Counted from the first letter of the stretch, positions 25,689 through 34,990 are shown. The stretch is 64,000 nt of DNA from Chloroflexota bacterium (GCA_021783095.1 JAJXUG010000005.1:38651-102650), one strand, 5' to 3'. The notes: a model not told the origin generated them from the sequence alone. Made by a program: numbers and translations.

Positions 25689-26957
25689 TCAGCCCCGCGC
25701 AGAACGCCGATACGCTCGATCGAGCAGTTCTGCCGGATGGAGGACCTCGACGTCCACGCCGAGCTCAGCGAGGCCCGCTGTGATCTGCACAGCACAGCCG
25801 GGGTTCCCCGCGAGGACGACATGGCAGCCGGTCGCGGCCACGTTGGCCGCCTTCTGGCGCATCAGCCGGTCGGCGCCCGCCGGCTCGAACAGGTTGTATA
25901 GCCCCGCCGATCCGCAGCATCGGTCGCCGTCGGCGATCTCGACGACCTCGAGGCCGGGGACCTGCCCGAGCACGGACCTCGGCGCCGCGAAGATCCGCTG
26001 GGCATGGAGCAGGTGGCAGGGGTCGTGCAGCGCGACCCGTGCGACTGGGGAGCCCGCCGGCTGCTCGAACCCCTGCTCGTCCAGGAACTCGAGGAGGTCT
26101 CGGACGCGACTCGCGACGTCGGGTCGGTCGATGAGTTCGCCGTACTCCTTCATCTGTGCGCTGCAGCCGGCCGAGTTCACGACAATCCAATCGGCGTCCG
26201 CGAGGGCGAAGGCCGCCGCGTTCTTCGCCGCCATCCGGCGGGCCGCACCCAGGCTGCCGTAGTGTGCCGTCAACGCGCCGCAGCACGTCTGCGGCGGGAC
26301 GACCACCTTCCATCCATTGCGGGCCAGCACCCGAACCGTCGCCCGGTTGATCGGGCGGAACCAACTGTCCTGGATGCACCCCGTCAGAACTGCGACGGTG
26401 CCACGCGCGTGGCCCTTGGGCAGGGTCACGGCCGGGATCGGCCGGGCGAGCTCGCGCAGGCTGACGCGCGGGACGAGTCGCCGCAGGCGCGGCGGCAGGA
26501 ACGGCCGGACGAACGGGAGATAGGCGCTCAGGGCGGTGATCGCCCACTTGTGATCGAGGAGGATGTCCAGGCCGAGCACGCGAACCAGGCGCGCCCGCCT
26601 CGCCCGGACCGCCATGACCTCGGCCTTGGCTCCGTCGAGCAGCCGCCCGTACGGGACGAGCGACGGGCAGGCGTCCTCGCACGCCCGACACCCGAGGCAG
26701 AGATCCATGTACCGGCTGAACGTTGCGTCCACCGCCGCGCGGCCCTCCGAGACGGCCCGCATCGCCGCGATTCGGCCACGCGGGGAGGCCGTCTCGTCAC
26801 CGGTCAGGCGATACGTGGGGCAGTGCGGCAGGCAAAGACCGCATCCGACGCACGACGCGATGTCCCGGTCTGTCGGTGCGTCATGCGTCAGCCAGCCGGC
26901 GACGGCGCCTGGCTCGGCGCCGAGGAAGCGGACGCCCGCCGGCAGTTTGGAGCTCAT
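25689..26957 (-). CDS. glcF: Glycolate/lactate oxidase iron-sulfur subunit, GlcF-like
   Basis: 422-residue iron-sulfur protein. Two 4Fe-4S clusters are bound by CVGCGLCLPHCPTYR near residue 35 and CLGCRACEDACPS near residue 85; two cysteine-rich CCG motifs follow (QTCCGALTAHYG, DRCCGSAGLYN). These are hallmarks of GlcF and related subunits that pass electrons from 2-hydroxyacid oxidation to quinone. The start at 26957 overlaps the GlcE stop by ATGA. In this context the substrate could be glycolate or the lactate released by sugar acid cleavage. Confidence 0.92.
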   Translation of the reverse strand: MSSKLPAGVRFLGAEPGAVAGWLTHDAPTDRDIASCVGCGLCLPHCPTYRLTGDETASPRGRIAAMRAVSEGRAAVDATFSRYMDLCLGCRACEDACPSLVPYGRLLDGAKAEVMAVRARRARLVRVLGLDILLDHKWAITALSAYLPFVRPFLPPRLRRLVPRVSLRELARPIPAVTLPKGHARGTVAVLTGCIQDSWFRPINRATVRVLARNGWKVVVPPQTCCGALTAHYGSLGAARRMAAKNAAAFALADADWIVVNSAGCSAQMKEYGELIDRPDVASRVRDLLEFLDEQGFEQPAGSPVARVALHDPCHLLHAQRIFAAPRSVLGQVPGLEVVEIADGDRCCGSAGLYNLFEPAGADRLMRQKAANVAATGCHVVLAGNPGCAVQITAGLAELGVDVEVLHPAELLDRAYRRSARG

Positions 26958-28018
26958 GACCCGTCCCAGAACCGTCCGGGCGCCATGATCCCGACCGGGT
27001 CGAATGCCGCCTTGATCCGCTCCTGAATGGCCCACGCCCCCGATCCCCTTCGCGGTCCGCCTTGGCCTAGGCCTCCGGGTCCGCAGATCACCGGCGCCAC
27101 ACCGCCGAACGCCGACACAGCGGCGCGGAGCTCGTCGAGCGGCCGGCCAGCTGATGCGATGCCGGCCCAGAGAATGCCGACGCCCGCAAGAACGCCCCAC
27201 GGCGCGCTGACCAGGCGTGTGAGCTCCACCAGCGCCGAGGGAACGACGGCCGCCTCCACCGTCACCGCCACGTCGAGCCACGGCTGCCTCGAGGGAAAGG
27301 CCACGTCGTCGAGCACGAATGTGCCGCCGAGCAGCCGGGCGACCGCGCGGCTCTCGACCTCGACGTCCTCCGGCCAGCCCTCGAGCCGGACTTCGATCGA
27401 GTCGGGGGTCGCCAGCACCCCGCAAGCGAGGGGCACAGCCGCGACGACAGCCGCCGCCTGCCGGACCGTCCCCGAGGCGATTACCGTCCGGCGCGCCAGC
27501 GGACGCGGACGGAGCCGCAGGTCTAGGCTCGTAAGCACCCCTAGGGTTCCGAGGGAGCCGACCATGAGGCGGGGCAGGTCGTACCCGCTCACGTTCTTGA
27601 TCGTGTGGGCGCCACCGCGAATGAGCCGGCCCTCACCGGTGGCGAGCTCGATGCCCAGGATCCAGTCGCGGACGGGCCCGACGCGGAGCCGTCTCGCCGA
27701 TGAGGCACCCGAGGCAACGACCCCCCCGATCGTGGCCGCTGGGTCCGCATCGACGGGCCACTCCTGGTCATGCTCGGCGAGGATCGCGTCCAGCTCGCCA
27801 CACGTCATGCCAGCCTCGACGGTCGCCACCAGCTCCGCGGGGTCGTAGCTCAGAACCCGCGAGAGTCGCCCGACCGAGACCTCGGCGTCCACCACCGTGG
27901 GGTTGCCGCGGTCGAGGTGCGTCCGCCCGCCGACGGGCAGGAGACGCCGGCCGTCGGCCGATGCGGCCCGCAGGAGGTCGACCAGCTCCGCTGCGGAGCC
28001 AGGCGTCAGCGTCTCCAC
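26954..28018 (-). CDS. glcE: Glycolate/lactate oxidase FAD-binding subunit, GlcE-like
   Basis: 354-residue FAD-linked oxidase with a PCMH-type domain. The FAD loop is visible as LLPVGGRTHLDRG near residue 27 and WPVDADPAATIGGVVASGAS near residue 85, with HTIKNVSGYDLPRL near residue 138. The shorter length compared with GlcD and the position between GlcD and GlcF identify it as the GlcE-type subunit. It overlaps GlcD upstream by 13 bases and GlcF downstream by four. Confidence 0.9.
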   Translation of the reverse strand: METLTPGSAAELVDLLRAASADGRRLLPVGGRTHLDRGNPTVVDAEVSVGRLSRVLSYDPAELVATVEAGMTCGELDAILAEHDQEWPVDADPAATIGGVVASGASSARRLRVGPVRDWILGIELATGEGRLIRGGAHTIKNVSGYDLPRLMVGSLGTLGVLTSLDLRLRPRPLARRTVIASGTVRQAAAVVAAVPLACGVLATPDSIEVRLEGWPEDVEVESRAVARLLGGTFVLDDVAFPSRQPWLDVAVTVEAAVVPSALVELTRLVSAPWGVLAGVGILWAGIASAGRPLDELRAAVSAFGGVAPVICGPGGLGQGGPRRGSGAWAIQERIKAAFDPVGIMAPGRFWDGS

Positions 28019-29517
28019 GATCCGGCCTCGTCCGGGGCGGCGCCGGCGGCATGGCCTGCCGCGGGCCCGTGCGACCGGCCGACGTCCGAGAGGATCTTCC
28101 CGGGGTTCATCGTGCGCACCGGGTCGAAGGCGGCGCGGACGTCGTCATTCAGGTCGAGATCCGCCGCGGAGAACATGAGCGGCATGAAGTCCCGCTTCTC
28201 GAGGCCGATGCCATGCTCGCCGGAGATCGATCCGCCCATCTCGAGGCACGCCCGGACGATCCGTTCGCCTGCGGCCAGAACGTGTTCCAGGGCGCCAGGC
28301 GACCGACGGTCGTACATGATCAGCGGGTGGAGGTTGCCGTCACCGGCATGGACGATGTGGGCGATGATCAGGCCCTCGTCTCGCGCCACCACGCGAACTG
28401 CTGCGAGGGCCTCGACGAGCCTTGTCCGCGGGACGACCACGTCGTACTGGAGGAAGTCCGGTGCGATACGCGTGATCGCGCCGTGCGCGGACTTGCGCCC
28501 CTTCCACAGTCGGGCGCGATGCGCTGGATCGGAGGCCGCCTGGATCACGGTGGCTCCGTGGCTCCTCGCGATCTGCTCAACTGCTTGTCGCTGCCGATCC
28601 ACGCCGCCCTGCAGCCCGTCCAGCTCGATGAGGACCACGGCCTCGGCGTCGACTGGGTAGCCGGCGTGGGCGAAGTCCTCGACGACGCGAACGATCGCCC
28701 GGTCCATCAGTTCGATCGCAGCGGGCGTCAGGCCGGCGGCGATCACTTCGGACACAACCCCGGCCGCGTCATCCACGGTTGCGAAGCCGAGCATGAGTAC
28801 CTGGACCGCCTCTGGGAGCGCCGTGAGACGAACGCAGACGGCCGTGATGACCCCGACCGTTCCCTCCGACCCGATGATGACGCCGCGGAGGTCGTACCCG
28901 CCGGCTTCCGGCCCCTCGCCGCCGAAGCTTTGGACGGTGCCGTCCGCTAGCACGAGCTCGACTGCGAAGATGTGATTCGCGGTCACCCCATAGGCGAGGC
29001 AATGGGGCCCGCCTGCGTTGGTGGCGACGTTGCCGCCGATGGTCGAGCTCGCCTCCGACGCGGGGTCGGGCGCGAAGGTCAGGCCGAGCGGGGCGAGGCG
29101 CCGCTTCAAGTCCAGGTTGAGCACTCCAGGCTCGACCCATGCGAGCCGGTCCTCGGGCCGAATCTCGAGGATCCTTTGGAGACGCGTGGTGACGATCACG
29201 AGGGATCCAGGCAGCGGCGTCGATCCGCCAGCGAGACCCGTGCCCGCTCCTCGAGGAACGACGGCAAGGCCGCGGCGGCGGGCGATCCGCACGCAGGCCA
29301 CCACCTGCTCGCGGTTCGACGGGATGGCGACCAGTTCGCAGGAACCCTCGAGCATGGAGGCGTCCCGTCCATACAGGCGCAGGGCCAGCGGGTCCGACAA
29401 CACCGCGCCGCTGCCTAGGATCTCCTCGAGGTCCCGTCGCGCCGCGGCGATCATGGCAGCACGGCCATCGGTCGGGCCAGAAGGAGCGCCACCGTCGACG
29501 GAGGGCGCCGCTTTCAC
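28006..29517 (-). CDS. glcD: Glycolate/D-lactate oxidase catalytic subunit, GlcD-like
   Basis: 503-residue FAD-linked oxidase. FAD-binding segments PRGAGTGLAGGSTPLPG near residue 95 and GLTFAPDPASEASSTIGGNV near residue 135; the C-terminal substrate/cap region has HAGDGNLHPLI and SGEHGIGLEKRDFM, both diagnostic. It oxidises a 2-hydroxyacid to the 2-oxoacid with electrons passed to GlcF. The start is uncertain: GTG 29517 gives the full frame, and ATG 29454 would remove a low-complexity 21-residue lead. Confidence 0.92.
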   Translation of the reverse strand: MKAAPSVDGGAPSGPTDGRAAMIAAARRDLEEILGSGAVLSDPLALRLYGRDASMLEGSCELVAIPSNREQVVACVRIARRRGLAVVPRGAGTGLAGGSTPLPGSLVIVTTRLQRILEIRPEDRLAWVEPGVLNLDLKRRLAPLGLTFAPDPASEASSTIGGNVATNAGGPHCLAYGVTANHIFAVELVLADGTVQSFGGEGPEAGGYDLRGVIIGSEGTVGVITAVCVRLTALPEAVQVLMLGFATVDDAAGVVSEVIAAGLTPAAIELMDRAIVRVVEDFAHAGYPVDAEAVVLIELDGLQGGVDRQRQAVEQIARSHGATVIQAASDPAHRARLWKGRKSAHGAITRIAPDFLQYDVVVPRTRLVEALAAVRVVARDEGLIIAHIVHAGDGNLHPLIMYDRRSPGALEHVLAAGERIVRACLEMGGSISGEHGIGLEKRDFMPLMFSAADLDLNDDVRAAFDPVRTMNPGKILSDVGRSHGPAAGHAAGAAPDEAGSWRR

Positions 29518-29553
29518 CGAGGGACCGCCAAGCGCCGATCGGCGCCCCGTTCG

Positions 29554-30651
29554 TCAGCCACGCGCCCGACCACGGTAGCGTGATGCTGGGTCCATGCCGG
29601 CGAGCTCCAGCGCGACGTCCACGATCATGTCCTCCTGCCCGCCGACGACCCGTCGACGCCCGAGCTCGAGCAGGATCTCCCGGACGTCCACGTCGAAGCG
29701 CGCTGCAGCGCGCTCCGCGTGGAGCAGGAAGGACGAGTAGACGCCCGCGTAGCCGAGGGTCAGCGTTGACCGATCGACCAGCTGGGGGCGCCGCATGATA
29801 GGCGCCACAACGTCCTCGGCCACGTCCATGATGCCGAACAGGTCGACGCCGGTCTGGTAACCGACACGCTCGCTCACGGCGACCAGGACCTCAGTTGGGC
29901 AGTTCCCGGCACCGGCGCCCAGCCCACGGCTGCAGCCGTCCACTTGGTCCACGCCCTCCTCGAGCGCCCCGATGGAGTTGGCGACCGCGAGCGACAGGTT
30001 GTTGTGGGCGTGGACGCCGACCTGCGTCGTCGGGCGGAGGCGCGCCTTGAGCTCCGCGACCCGCGCCCGGGCATCATGCACCGTCATGGCGCCCGCGGAA
30101 TCGACCACGTATACGCAGTCCGCGCCGGCATCCTCCATGATCAGCGCCTGGCTGGCGAGTTGTTTGGGCTCGATCATGTGGGCCATCATCAGGAAGCCCA
30201 CCGCCTCCATCCCAAGGCGCTTGGCCATCCCGATGTGCTGGACGGCGATGTCCGCCTCGGTGCAATGGGTCGCGATCCGCGCCACGGACACGCCCAGCGC
30301 TTGCACCTCCTGGAGGTCGTCAGCGACGCCGATGCCCGGCAGGAGAAGGGCGGCCAGCTTCGCCCGGTGCACGACCTGCGCCGCCGCCTTGATGATCGCC
30401 CGCTCGTCGACCTTCGAGAAGCCGTAGTTGAACGACGAGCCGCCGATGCCGTCGCCGTGCGAGATCTCGATGACCGGCACGCCGGCGCGATCGAGGGCCG
30501 AGGCGACCGCAGCGGCCTGCTCCGGCGTGAACTGGTGCGCGACGGCGTGGGACCCGTCGCGGAGCGTCGAATCCGTTAGGCGGTAGCGCCGCGCCGCGCT
30601 CGGCTGCTCGACGGTCTCAACGGCATCCTGGCCGGCATCCTGCATACTCAT
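29554..30651 (-). CDS. 4-hydroxy-2-oxovalerate aldolase-like (DmpG/HMGL family)
   Basis: 365-residue HMG-CoA-lyase-like TIM-barrel aldolase. [17 protein letters not shown] at the N-terminus carries the metal Asp and catalytic Arg; [15 protein letters not shown] supplies the His metal ligands, and a C-terminal DmpG-type communication domain follows ([14 protein letters not shown]). It cleaves 4-hydroxy-2-oxoacids to pyruvate plus an aldehyde, channelled to the acetaldehyde dehydrogenase encoded by the overlapping gene. No upstream meta-cleavage genes are present here, so a 4-hydroxy-2-oxoacid from sugar acid breakdown is a possible substrate. Confidence 0.92.
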   Translation of the reverse strand: MSMQDAGQDAVETVEQPSAARRYRLTDSTLRDGSHAVAHQFTPEQAAAVASALDRAGVPVIEISHGDGIGGSSFNYGFSKVDERAIIKAAAQVVHRAKLAALLLPGIGVADDLQEVQALGVSVARIATHCTEADIAVQHIGMAKRLGMEAVGFLMMAHMIEPKQLASQALIMEDAGADCVYVVDSAGAMTVHDARARVAELKARLRPTTQVGVHAHNNLSLAVANSIGALEEGVDQVDGCSRGLGAGAGNCPTEVLVAVSERVGYQTGVDLFGIMDVAEDVVAPIMRRPQLVDRSTLTLGYAGVYSSFLLHAERAAARFDVDVREILLELGRRRVVGGQEDMIVDVALELAGMDPASRYRGRARG

Positions 30652-31598
30652 GCCGCGGCTCCCGGCGCCGCGGTGGCGGCGAAGCGATCGACGGCCAGCA
30701 CCTCGCCCACCCGCACCGCGGAGGCCGTCATGATGTCAAGGTTGCCGGCGTACGCGGGCAGGAAGTCGCCCTGGCCGGTGACCTCGAGGAACACCGTGAC
30801 CCGGCCCGCGGCCATGCCGCCTGGCGTGTTGAATGGCCCATCGTCGAAGACCGGCGGCGACTTCAGGCGGTACCCGGGGACGTAGCCCGAGACCTCCGCG
30901 ACGATCGCCTCGATGGACGCCGTGATGGCGCTGCGGTCTACGTCCTCCGGGAGGGCGCAGTACACGGTGTTGCGCATCAGGATCGGGGGCTCCGCGGGGT
31001 TGAGCACGATGATGGCCTTCCCGCGGGCAGCGCCGCCGATCGCCTCGAGGCCTCTAGCGGTCGTCACGGTGAACTCGTCGATGTTCTGCCGCGTGCCAGG
31101 TCCCGCCGATCGAGAGGATATCGTCGACACGATTTCCGCATACGGGACATCCGTGACCCGGGTGACGGCGGCCACGATCGGGATGGTCGCCTGCCCGCCG
31201 CAGGTGATCATGTTCAGGTTCGGTCGATCAAGGTGTTCTCGCAGGTTGACCGGTGGAACGACAGACGGCCCGATCGAGGCGGGCGTGAGGTCGATCGCGA
31301 CGATCCCGGCGCTCGCGTAGTCGGCTGCGTGACGAGCGTGGATTGCCGCGGACGTCGCCTCGAAGACCACAAGGACGCCTAGGCGGGCACGATTCGCGAG
31401 CAGCCAGGGAACGCCGTCCGCGGACGTCTCCATGCCCCATTGGCGAGCCCTCGCGAGACCCTCCGAGGCTGGATCGATCCCGACCATCACGACTGGTTCG
31501 AGGAGGGACGAGCGGAGGAGCTTCCGCGCCAGGTCGGTCCCGATATTCCCGGATCCGACGATCGCGATCGGTATGCGGCCCACTCTCGCCTCCGTCAC
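30648..31598 (-). CDS. Acetaldehyde dehydrogenase (acetylating), DmpF-like
   Basis: 316-residue CoA-acylating aldehyde dehydrogenase. NAD-binding [20 protein letters not shown] at the N-terminus and the catalytic cysteine in [17 protein letters not shown] near residue 130 are characteristic. It partners the aldolase to convert toxic aldehyde to acyl-CoA inside a channelled complex. GTG 31598 is chosen for family length; the longer frame from 31670 adds a Cys/Arg-rich stretch with no homology. It overlaps the aldolase by ATGA. Confidence 0.92.
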   Translation of the reverse strand: MTEARVGRIPIAIVGSGNIGTDLARKLLRSSLLEPVVMVGIDPASEGLARARQWGMETSADGVPWLLANRARLGVLVVFEATSAAIHARHAADYASAGIVAIDLTPASIGPSVVPPVNLREHLDRPNLNMITCGGQATIPIVAAVTRVTDVPYAEIVSTISSRSAGPGTRQNIDEFTVTTARGLEAIGGAARGKAIIVLNPAEPPILMRNTVYCALPEDVDRSAITASIEAIVAEVSGYVPGYRLKSPPVFDDGPFNTPGGMAAGRVTVFLEVTGQGDFLPAYAGNLDIMTASAVRVGEVLAVDRFAATAAPGAAA

Positions 31599-32159
31599 TC
31601 GTTCACCGTCCCGCGTCGGCCCTCGTCCGGATCGTCGCCCCGGCTGACACGTGCACATGGTACGCTCCAACGGCCCAGAAGCTGGGCGATTTTGGCATAT
31701 CAGATATCGCAGAATTGAAGAGCCCGCCTACCGCTTGCAGCCCGGGCGTGCTTGGGACCGCCTCCTCAGGGTGGCGGCACATTTTCTTGGCTCGCCCGTC
31801 TTCGCGATCCACTAGCACGTCTCGTAGGTCATGATCCTGTCCTCCTCCGGGGGATCGTGACTGTTTCTCCGCCGACTCCGCCCCGGGGCGGAGTCGGCGG
31901 ACGCCACCCACCGGATCCGCGCCCTGACCGATACCGAGCGAGTCCCGGTCACCGCCATGGTGAGAACGTCGCCCCCGCCAGCAGCATCGCCCGTCAAGGC
32001 GACCGCATCGTCCGTGTGGGCGACGCGGACGCGGCCGCGTTCCGCGACCTGACCGGAGCCGAGCGAATCGTCCCGATCTGCGAGCCCGTCGCCCCGTCGG
32101 CCGAGTTCGCCAAGCGCAAGGCGAAGCACATCCGCAGAGCCCTGCTCTTGGGCTAGGCG
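31599..32159. other. Degraded region upstream of the acetaldehyde dehydrogenase
   Basis: No complete gene. It contains the 34-bp perfect palindrome described separately and, on the plus strand at about 31970-32156, a frame ending GDRIVRVGDADAAAFRDLTG then FAKRKAKHIRRALLLG that looks like a genuine protein tail but that I do not recognise. Confidence 0.4.
31868..31901. repeat. 34-bp perfect palindrome with no spacer
   Basis: The left half TCCGCCGACTCCGCCCC (31868-31884) is followed directly by its exact reverse complement (31885-31901). There is no loop and no T-run on either side, which argues against an intrinsic terminator. It lies in decayed sequence between the dehydrogenase gene and the IS21 remnant. 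Confidence 0.85.
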
Positions 32160-32700
32160 CCGCCGGCGTCATCCCGGCCGGCCTGACGGGCCCGCTCGAG
32201 GCGGCGATCAGGGCGAGCTCCGCGCCGAGGCGTGGCGTGCCCGATGCGGCGGCCGCGCAGGAACGCCGCCGCGCCCGGCCCCAGCGAGAGGAACGCGGTT
32301 CTCGGCCGGCGTCCGCGGGCGAAGGGCCGGGACGGCGCTGCCGCCGCGCGGCCGCGTGGGCGTCGACGAGGCTTGTCTCGCCCGGGCCGACGAGCCGGCG
32401 CCGCGTGATCTCCGAGCCGACGGCGGAGACGACGAGGTTGCCGCCGGCGACCAGGAGGTCGACCCTGGGGCCGATGAACACGCCCGGCACCTGAAGCGGG
32501 CCGCCCGAGGTGGAGGGTGATCAGGCGGGCGACGAGGGCAGGCGTCCGAGTAGGGCTCGCTCGGCAGGCAAGGCCGACGTCTCGGGGTGGATGGCGCCGT
32601 TGACCTCGGCGCACCAAGCGGCCGCGGCCGCGTTGCAGAATACGCGGGGCCCAAGACCCGGCGCCGACGGAGATCCGGAGCGATCGGCAGGACCTGGCGC
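32160..32700 (-). pseudogene. IS21-family transposase IstA, decayed C-terminal part
   Basis: Three minus-strand frames give consecutive IstA-like pieces: AAAWCAEVNGAIHPETSALP (stop at 32521), then GVFIGPRVDLLVAGGNLVVS with RRLVGPGETSLVDAH, then FLSLGPGAAAFLRG and GTPRLGAELALIA. The order matches the C-terminal half of IstA after the DDE domain, with at least two frameshifts. The DDE catalytic core and the IstB ATPase are absent. Remnant of a mobile element at the left edge of the mosaic region. Confidence 0.65.
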
Positions 32701-32820
32701 GAACGGAGGACCTGCGACGCGGAGAGCCATTATCTCTGGACCGGATTCGGGTGTCTGGCGTAAGCTCGGACCAGGAAACGGGCCGCAGCGGCCGTCTACG
32801 GCGCTCAGGGCCTTCGCGCC

Positions 32821-32834
32821 TACAGCAGATAACT
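32821..32834. repeat. 14-bp outer direct repeat, copy 1
   Basis: TACAGCAGATAACT occurs here and at 39240-39253 in the same orientation, outside the two tRNA-derived 34-bp repeats. Confidence 0.6.
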
Positions 32835-32889
32835 TAGGCGTTTTCGCTCGGGCCGCCACGCTTGGCGCACAGCGCTCGCCGCGGGAGGC

Positions 32890-32926
32890 TTACGAAACAG
32901 CTGCTCTACCGCTGAGCTATGTCGGC
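32890..32926 (-). pseudogene. tRNA-Thr(CGT) 5' half, copy 1
   Basis: On the minus strand the acceptor strand GCCGACA, D-arm TAGCTCAGCGGTAGAGCAGC and half of the anticodon arm ending TTTCGTAA are intact, equivalent to positions 1-38. The next bases do not pair with the 5' anticodon strand and no T-arm GGTTCGA or CCA follows. It is a tRNA gene cut in the anticodon loop. Bases 32894-32927 form the 34-bp direct repeat shared with 39111-39144. Confidence 0.75.
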
Positions 32927-32927
32927 G

Positions 32928-33258
32928 CGGAGAGCAGTCTAGCAGCCCGGTTCGTGCACGGCGACCACCCCGACGGGCGTCCCCTGTGAAGTTTCACGCC
33001 GGCTTCACCCCGCAACAGTTGTCGTCGGCGCTCGGCCGATCACACGCCCTGGCTCCAATCGCAAGGCGGCCGCCGGCGGCGCACGCTGCTGGACCTGGAC
33101 ATCGCCGGCCAGCCTCCCGATCCACGAGACGACGCCAGGCGCCCGCAGCCAGACCTCGTGGGCAGAGGGGCGCCCGCGTCAGCGGCGGTCGGGAGACGGT
33201 CGCGGGACGCCCCTGGCCCGGGACCTCGACGCCGACCAAGTCGACGAGCACCAGGCCC
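32928..33258. other. Gene-poor stretch
   Basis: About 330 bases between the tRNA fragment and the permease remnant. No domain, RNA or repeat is recognised on either strand. Confidence 0.4.
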
Positions 33259-33611
33259 TCAGCCCTTGATCGCGGCGCTCAGGCGCTGGCCGCTCAGGAG
33301 CATGCGCTGGAAGACGAGGAACAGGGCGATCGGGATGGCGCTCGAGATGGTCAGAGCGGCGATGAAGATCGCGAGGTCCGTCGTCGGCTGGAGGGTCGGC
33401 AGGCGGACAGAGCGGCTGCGTGTCCGGGTCGCGCAGGATTCAGCAGCGGCCACAGGTAGTCCTTCCGGGTGGCGATGACGGCGCACACGCTGACGACGCC
33501 GACAATCGGCCAGGACATCGGGAGCACGACTGACCAGAAGAGCCGGAACGGGCCGGCGCCGTCGACCCGCGCCGCCTCGAAGACCTCGTGGGGCAGGTTG
33601 TCGAAGAACCG
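33259..33611 (-). pseudogene. Sugar ABC transporter permease (MalG/UgpE type), 3' fragment with frameshift
   Basis: The first piece reads NLPHEVFEAARVDGAGPFRL, the cytoplasmic EAA loop of binding-protein-dependent permeases, followed by SVVLPMSWPIVGVVSV. A frame change near 33410-33440 leads to DLAIFIAALTISSAIPIALF and the ending QRLSAAIKG, the normal C-terminus of such permeases. The N-terminal two thirds are missing, and the fragment begins at the cytochrome stop codon (33612). A CUT1-type transporter relic brought in by recombination. Confidence 0.75.
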
Positions 33612-34988
33612 CTACTTGAGCGTCGAGAGGAAGTCGAGCAGGCTGGTCATATCGGCGGGCGCGATGTCCGTGTAGGGCGGCATCTTGTCGCGCGGCTGGA
33701 GGATCTGGTGCTGGATCTCGGCGCTCCCCAGTCGCGCCGCGACGTGGGTCAGATCTGGCCCGGCTGTACCCCCGCTGCCATTGACCAGGTGGCATGCCGC
33801 ACAGCCCTCGAGCTCGAAGACGTGGAGGCCAGCCTTCTGGCTTGCCGTCAGCGAACCGCTGGCCGTCAGGCCGGCTCCTGCCGCGACCGGGGCGGGGGCC
33901 GTCGCGCCCTGGTATGTGAGCACGCCCACCGCCACGACGACGAGGGCCCCGGCCAGCGTGGCGACGGGTCGGCGCCTCGGATGGCGCTCGCGGCCGCGGT
34001 CGAAGAGGGGCAGCAGCAGGAACACCAAGAACCCGACTGTGCCGGCGAGGAAGATGATCAGCGGCTCGGCCGGCCCGGACACGTACCAGAGCATCTGGAA
34101 CACGTCCAGGAAGTACCACTCCGGCCGGGGGACATAGCCCACCGCGTTCGGGTCGGCGCGCGCTTCGAGCGGTGCTCCCACGGCGATGGCAAGCACCGCG
34201 ACCACGAGGATGATCCCCACCGCGACGACCGCGTCCTTCAGCAGCGACTGGTAGAACGGATGGCCCGCGCTCTTCTCGGCCGCGTATTCACGGGCATAGC
34301 GGGCCTTCTTCGTCTCGCCGGGGATCTCCTCGCTGGTCGCATTTCGCCGCGGCGGCGCGGCGATCCCTTGCCGGATCACCATGAACAGGTGCAGGCCAAC
34401 GAGGAGCAGCAGGGAGGCCGGCAGCACCCACACGTGGATCCCGTAGAACCGCGTGAGCGTGGCGGTCGTCATCGCCGGGCCGCCCCGCAGGAGGTTCAGG
34501 ATCAGGTCCCCGACAAACGGCGCCGAGCCGGCCACGTTCGTGCCCACGACCGTCGCCCAGTACGCCTTCTGGTCCCAGGGCAGCAGGTAGCCCGTGAACG
34601 CGAACCCGAGCGTCACCAGGAACAGCAGCGCGCCGACCACCCAGGTCAGCTCGCGCGGGTACCTGTACGCCGCGTGGAAGAAGACCCGCAGGGTGTGGAG
34701 GCCGATCAGGACGACCAGCGCGGAGGCGGACCAGTGGTGCACGCCGCGGACGAGGGTGCCGAAGGCGAGCGTGTCGATGTGCTGGACGCTCTGGTAGGCG
34801 TTGTCGGCGGCAGGGACGTAGAACAGCGCGAGACTGATCCCCGTCGCGATCTGCACCAGCAGCAGGAACAGGGTCGCGGAGCCGAGCGTGTTGAGCCAGC
34901 CGACGTTGGCCGGGACGGGACGGTCCAGGAAGCCGCGGACGAGTGACTTGACGCCGAGACGCTCGTCGACCCAATCGAAGATGCCCAT
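33612..34988 (-). CDS. Cytochrome b6/subunit IV/cytochrome c fusion of a bc-type complex
   Basis: 458-residue membrane protein combining three elements. A cytochrome b6-like part (1-210) has heme ligand pairs H84/H98 and H185/H200; the 14-residue spacing of the second pair is b6-like. A subunit IV-like part follows with PEWYFLD at 289-295. A C-terminal single-heme cytochrome c domain has CAACH at 396-400 and a probable Met ligand in DKMPPY. It should oxidise quinol and feed electrons to its own c heme. It overlaps no gene, and the Rieske gene ends two bases upstream. Confidence 0.93.
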   Translation of the reverse strand: MGIFDWVDERLGVKSLVRGFLDRPVPANVGWLNTLGSATLFLLLVQIATGISLALFYVPAADNAYQSVQHIDTLAFGTLVRGVHHWSASALVVLIGLHTLRVFFHAAYRYPRELTWVVGALLFLVTLGFAFTGYLLPWDQKAYWATVVGTNVAGSAPFVGDLILNLLRGGPAMTTATLTRFYGIHVWVLPASLLLLVGLHLFMVIRQGIAAPPRRNATSEEIPGETKKARYAREYAAEKSAGHPFYQSLLKDAVVAVGIILVVAVLAIAVGAPLEARADPNAVGYVPRPEWYFLDVFQMLWYVSGPAEPLIIFLAGTVGFLVFLLLPLFDRGRERHPRRRPVATLAGALVVVAVGVLTYQGATAPAPVAAGAGLTASGSLTASQKAGLHVFELEGCAACHLVNGSGGTAGPDLTHVAARLGSAEIQHQILQPRDKMPPYTDIAPADMTSLLDFLSTLK

Positions 34989-34990
34989 CG

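Noticed and set aside
31868..31901. 34-bp palindrome as an intrinsic terminator
   Set aside because: No loop bases and no T-run on either strand; kept as an unexplained palindrome instead.
32890..32926. Functional tRNA-Thr gene
   Set aside because: Only positions 1-38 are present; the 3' anticodon strand, T-arm and acceptor 3' strand are missing here and at 39111-39143.
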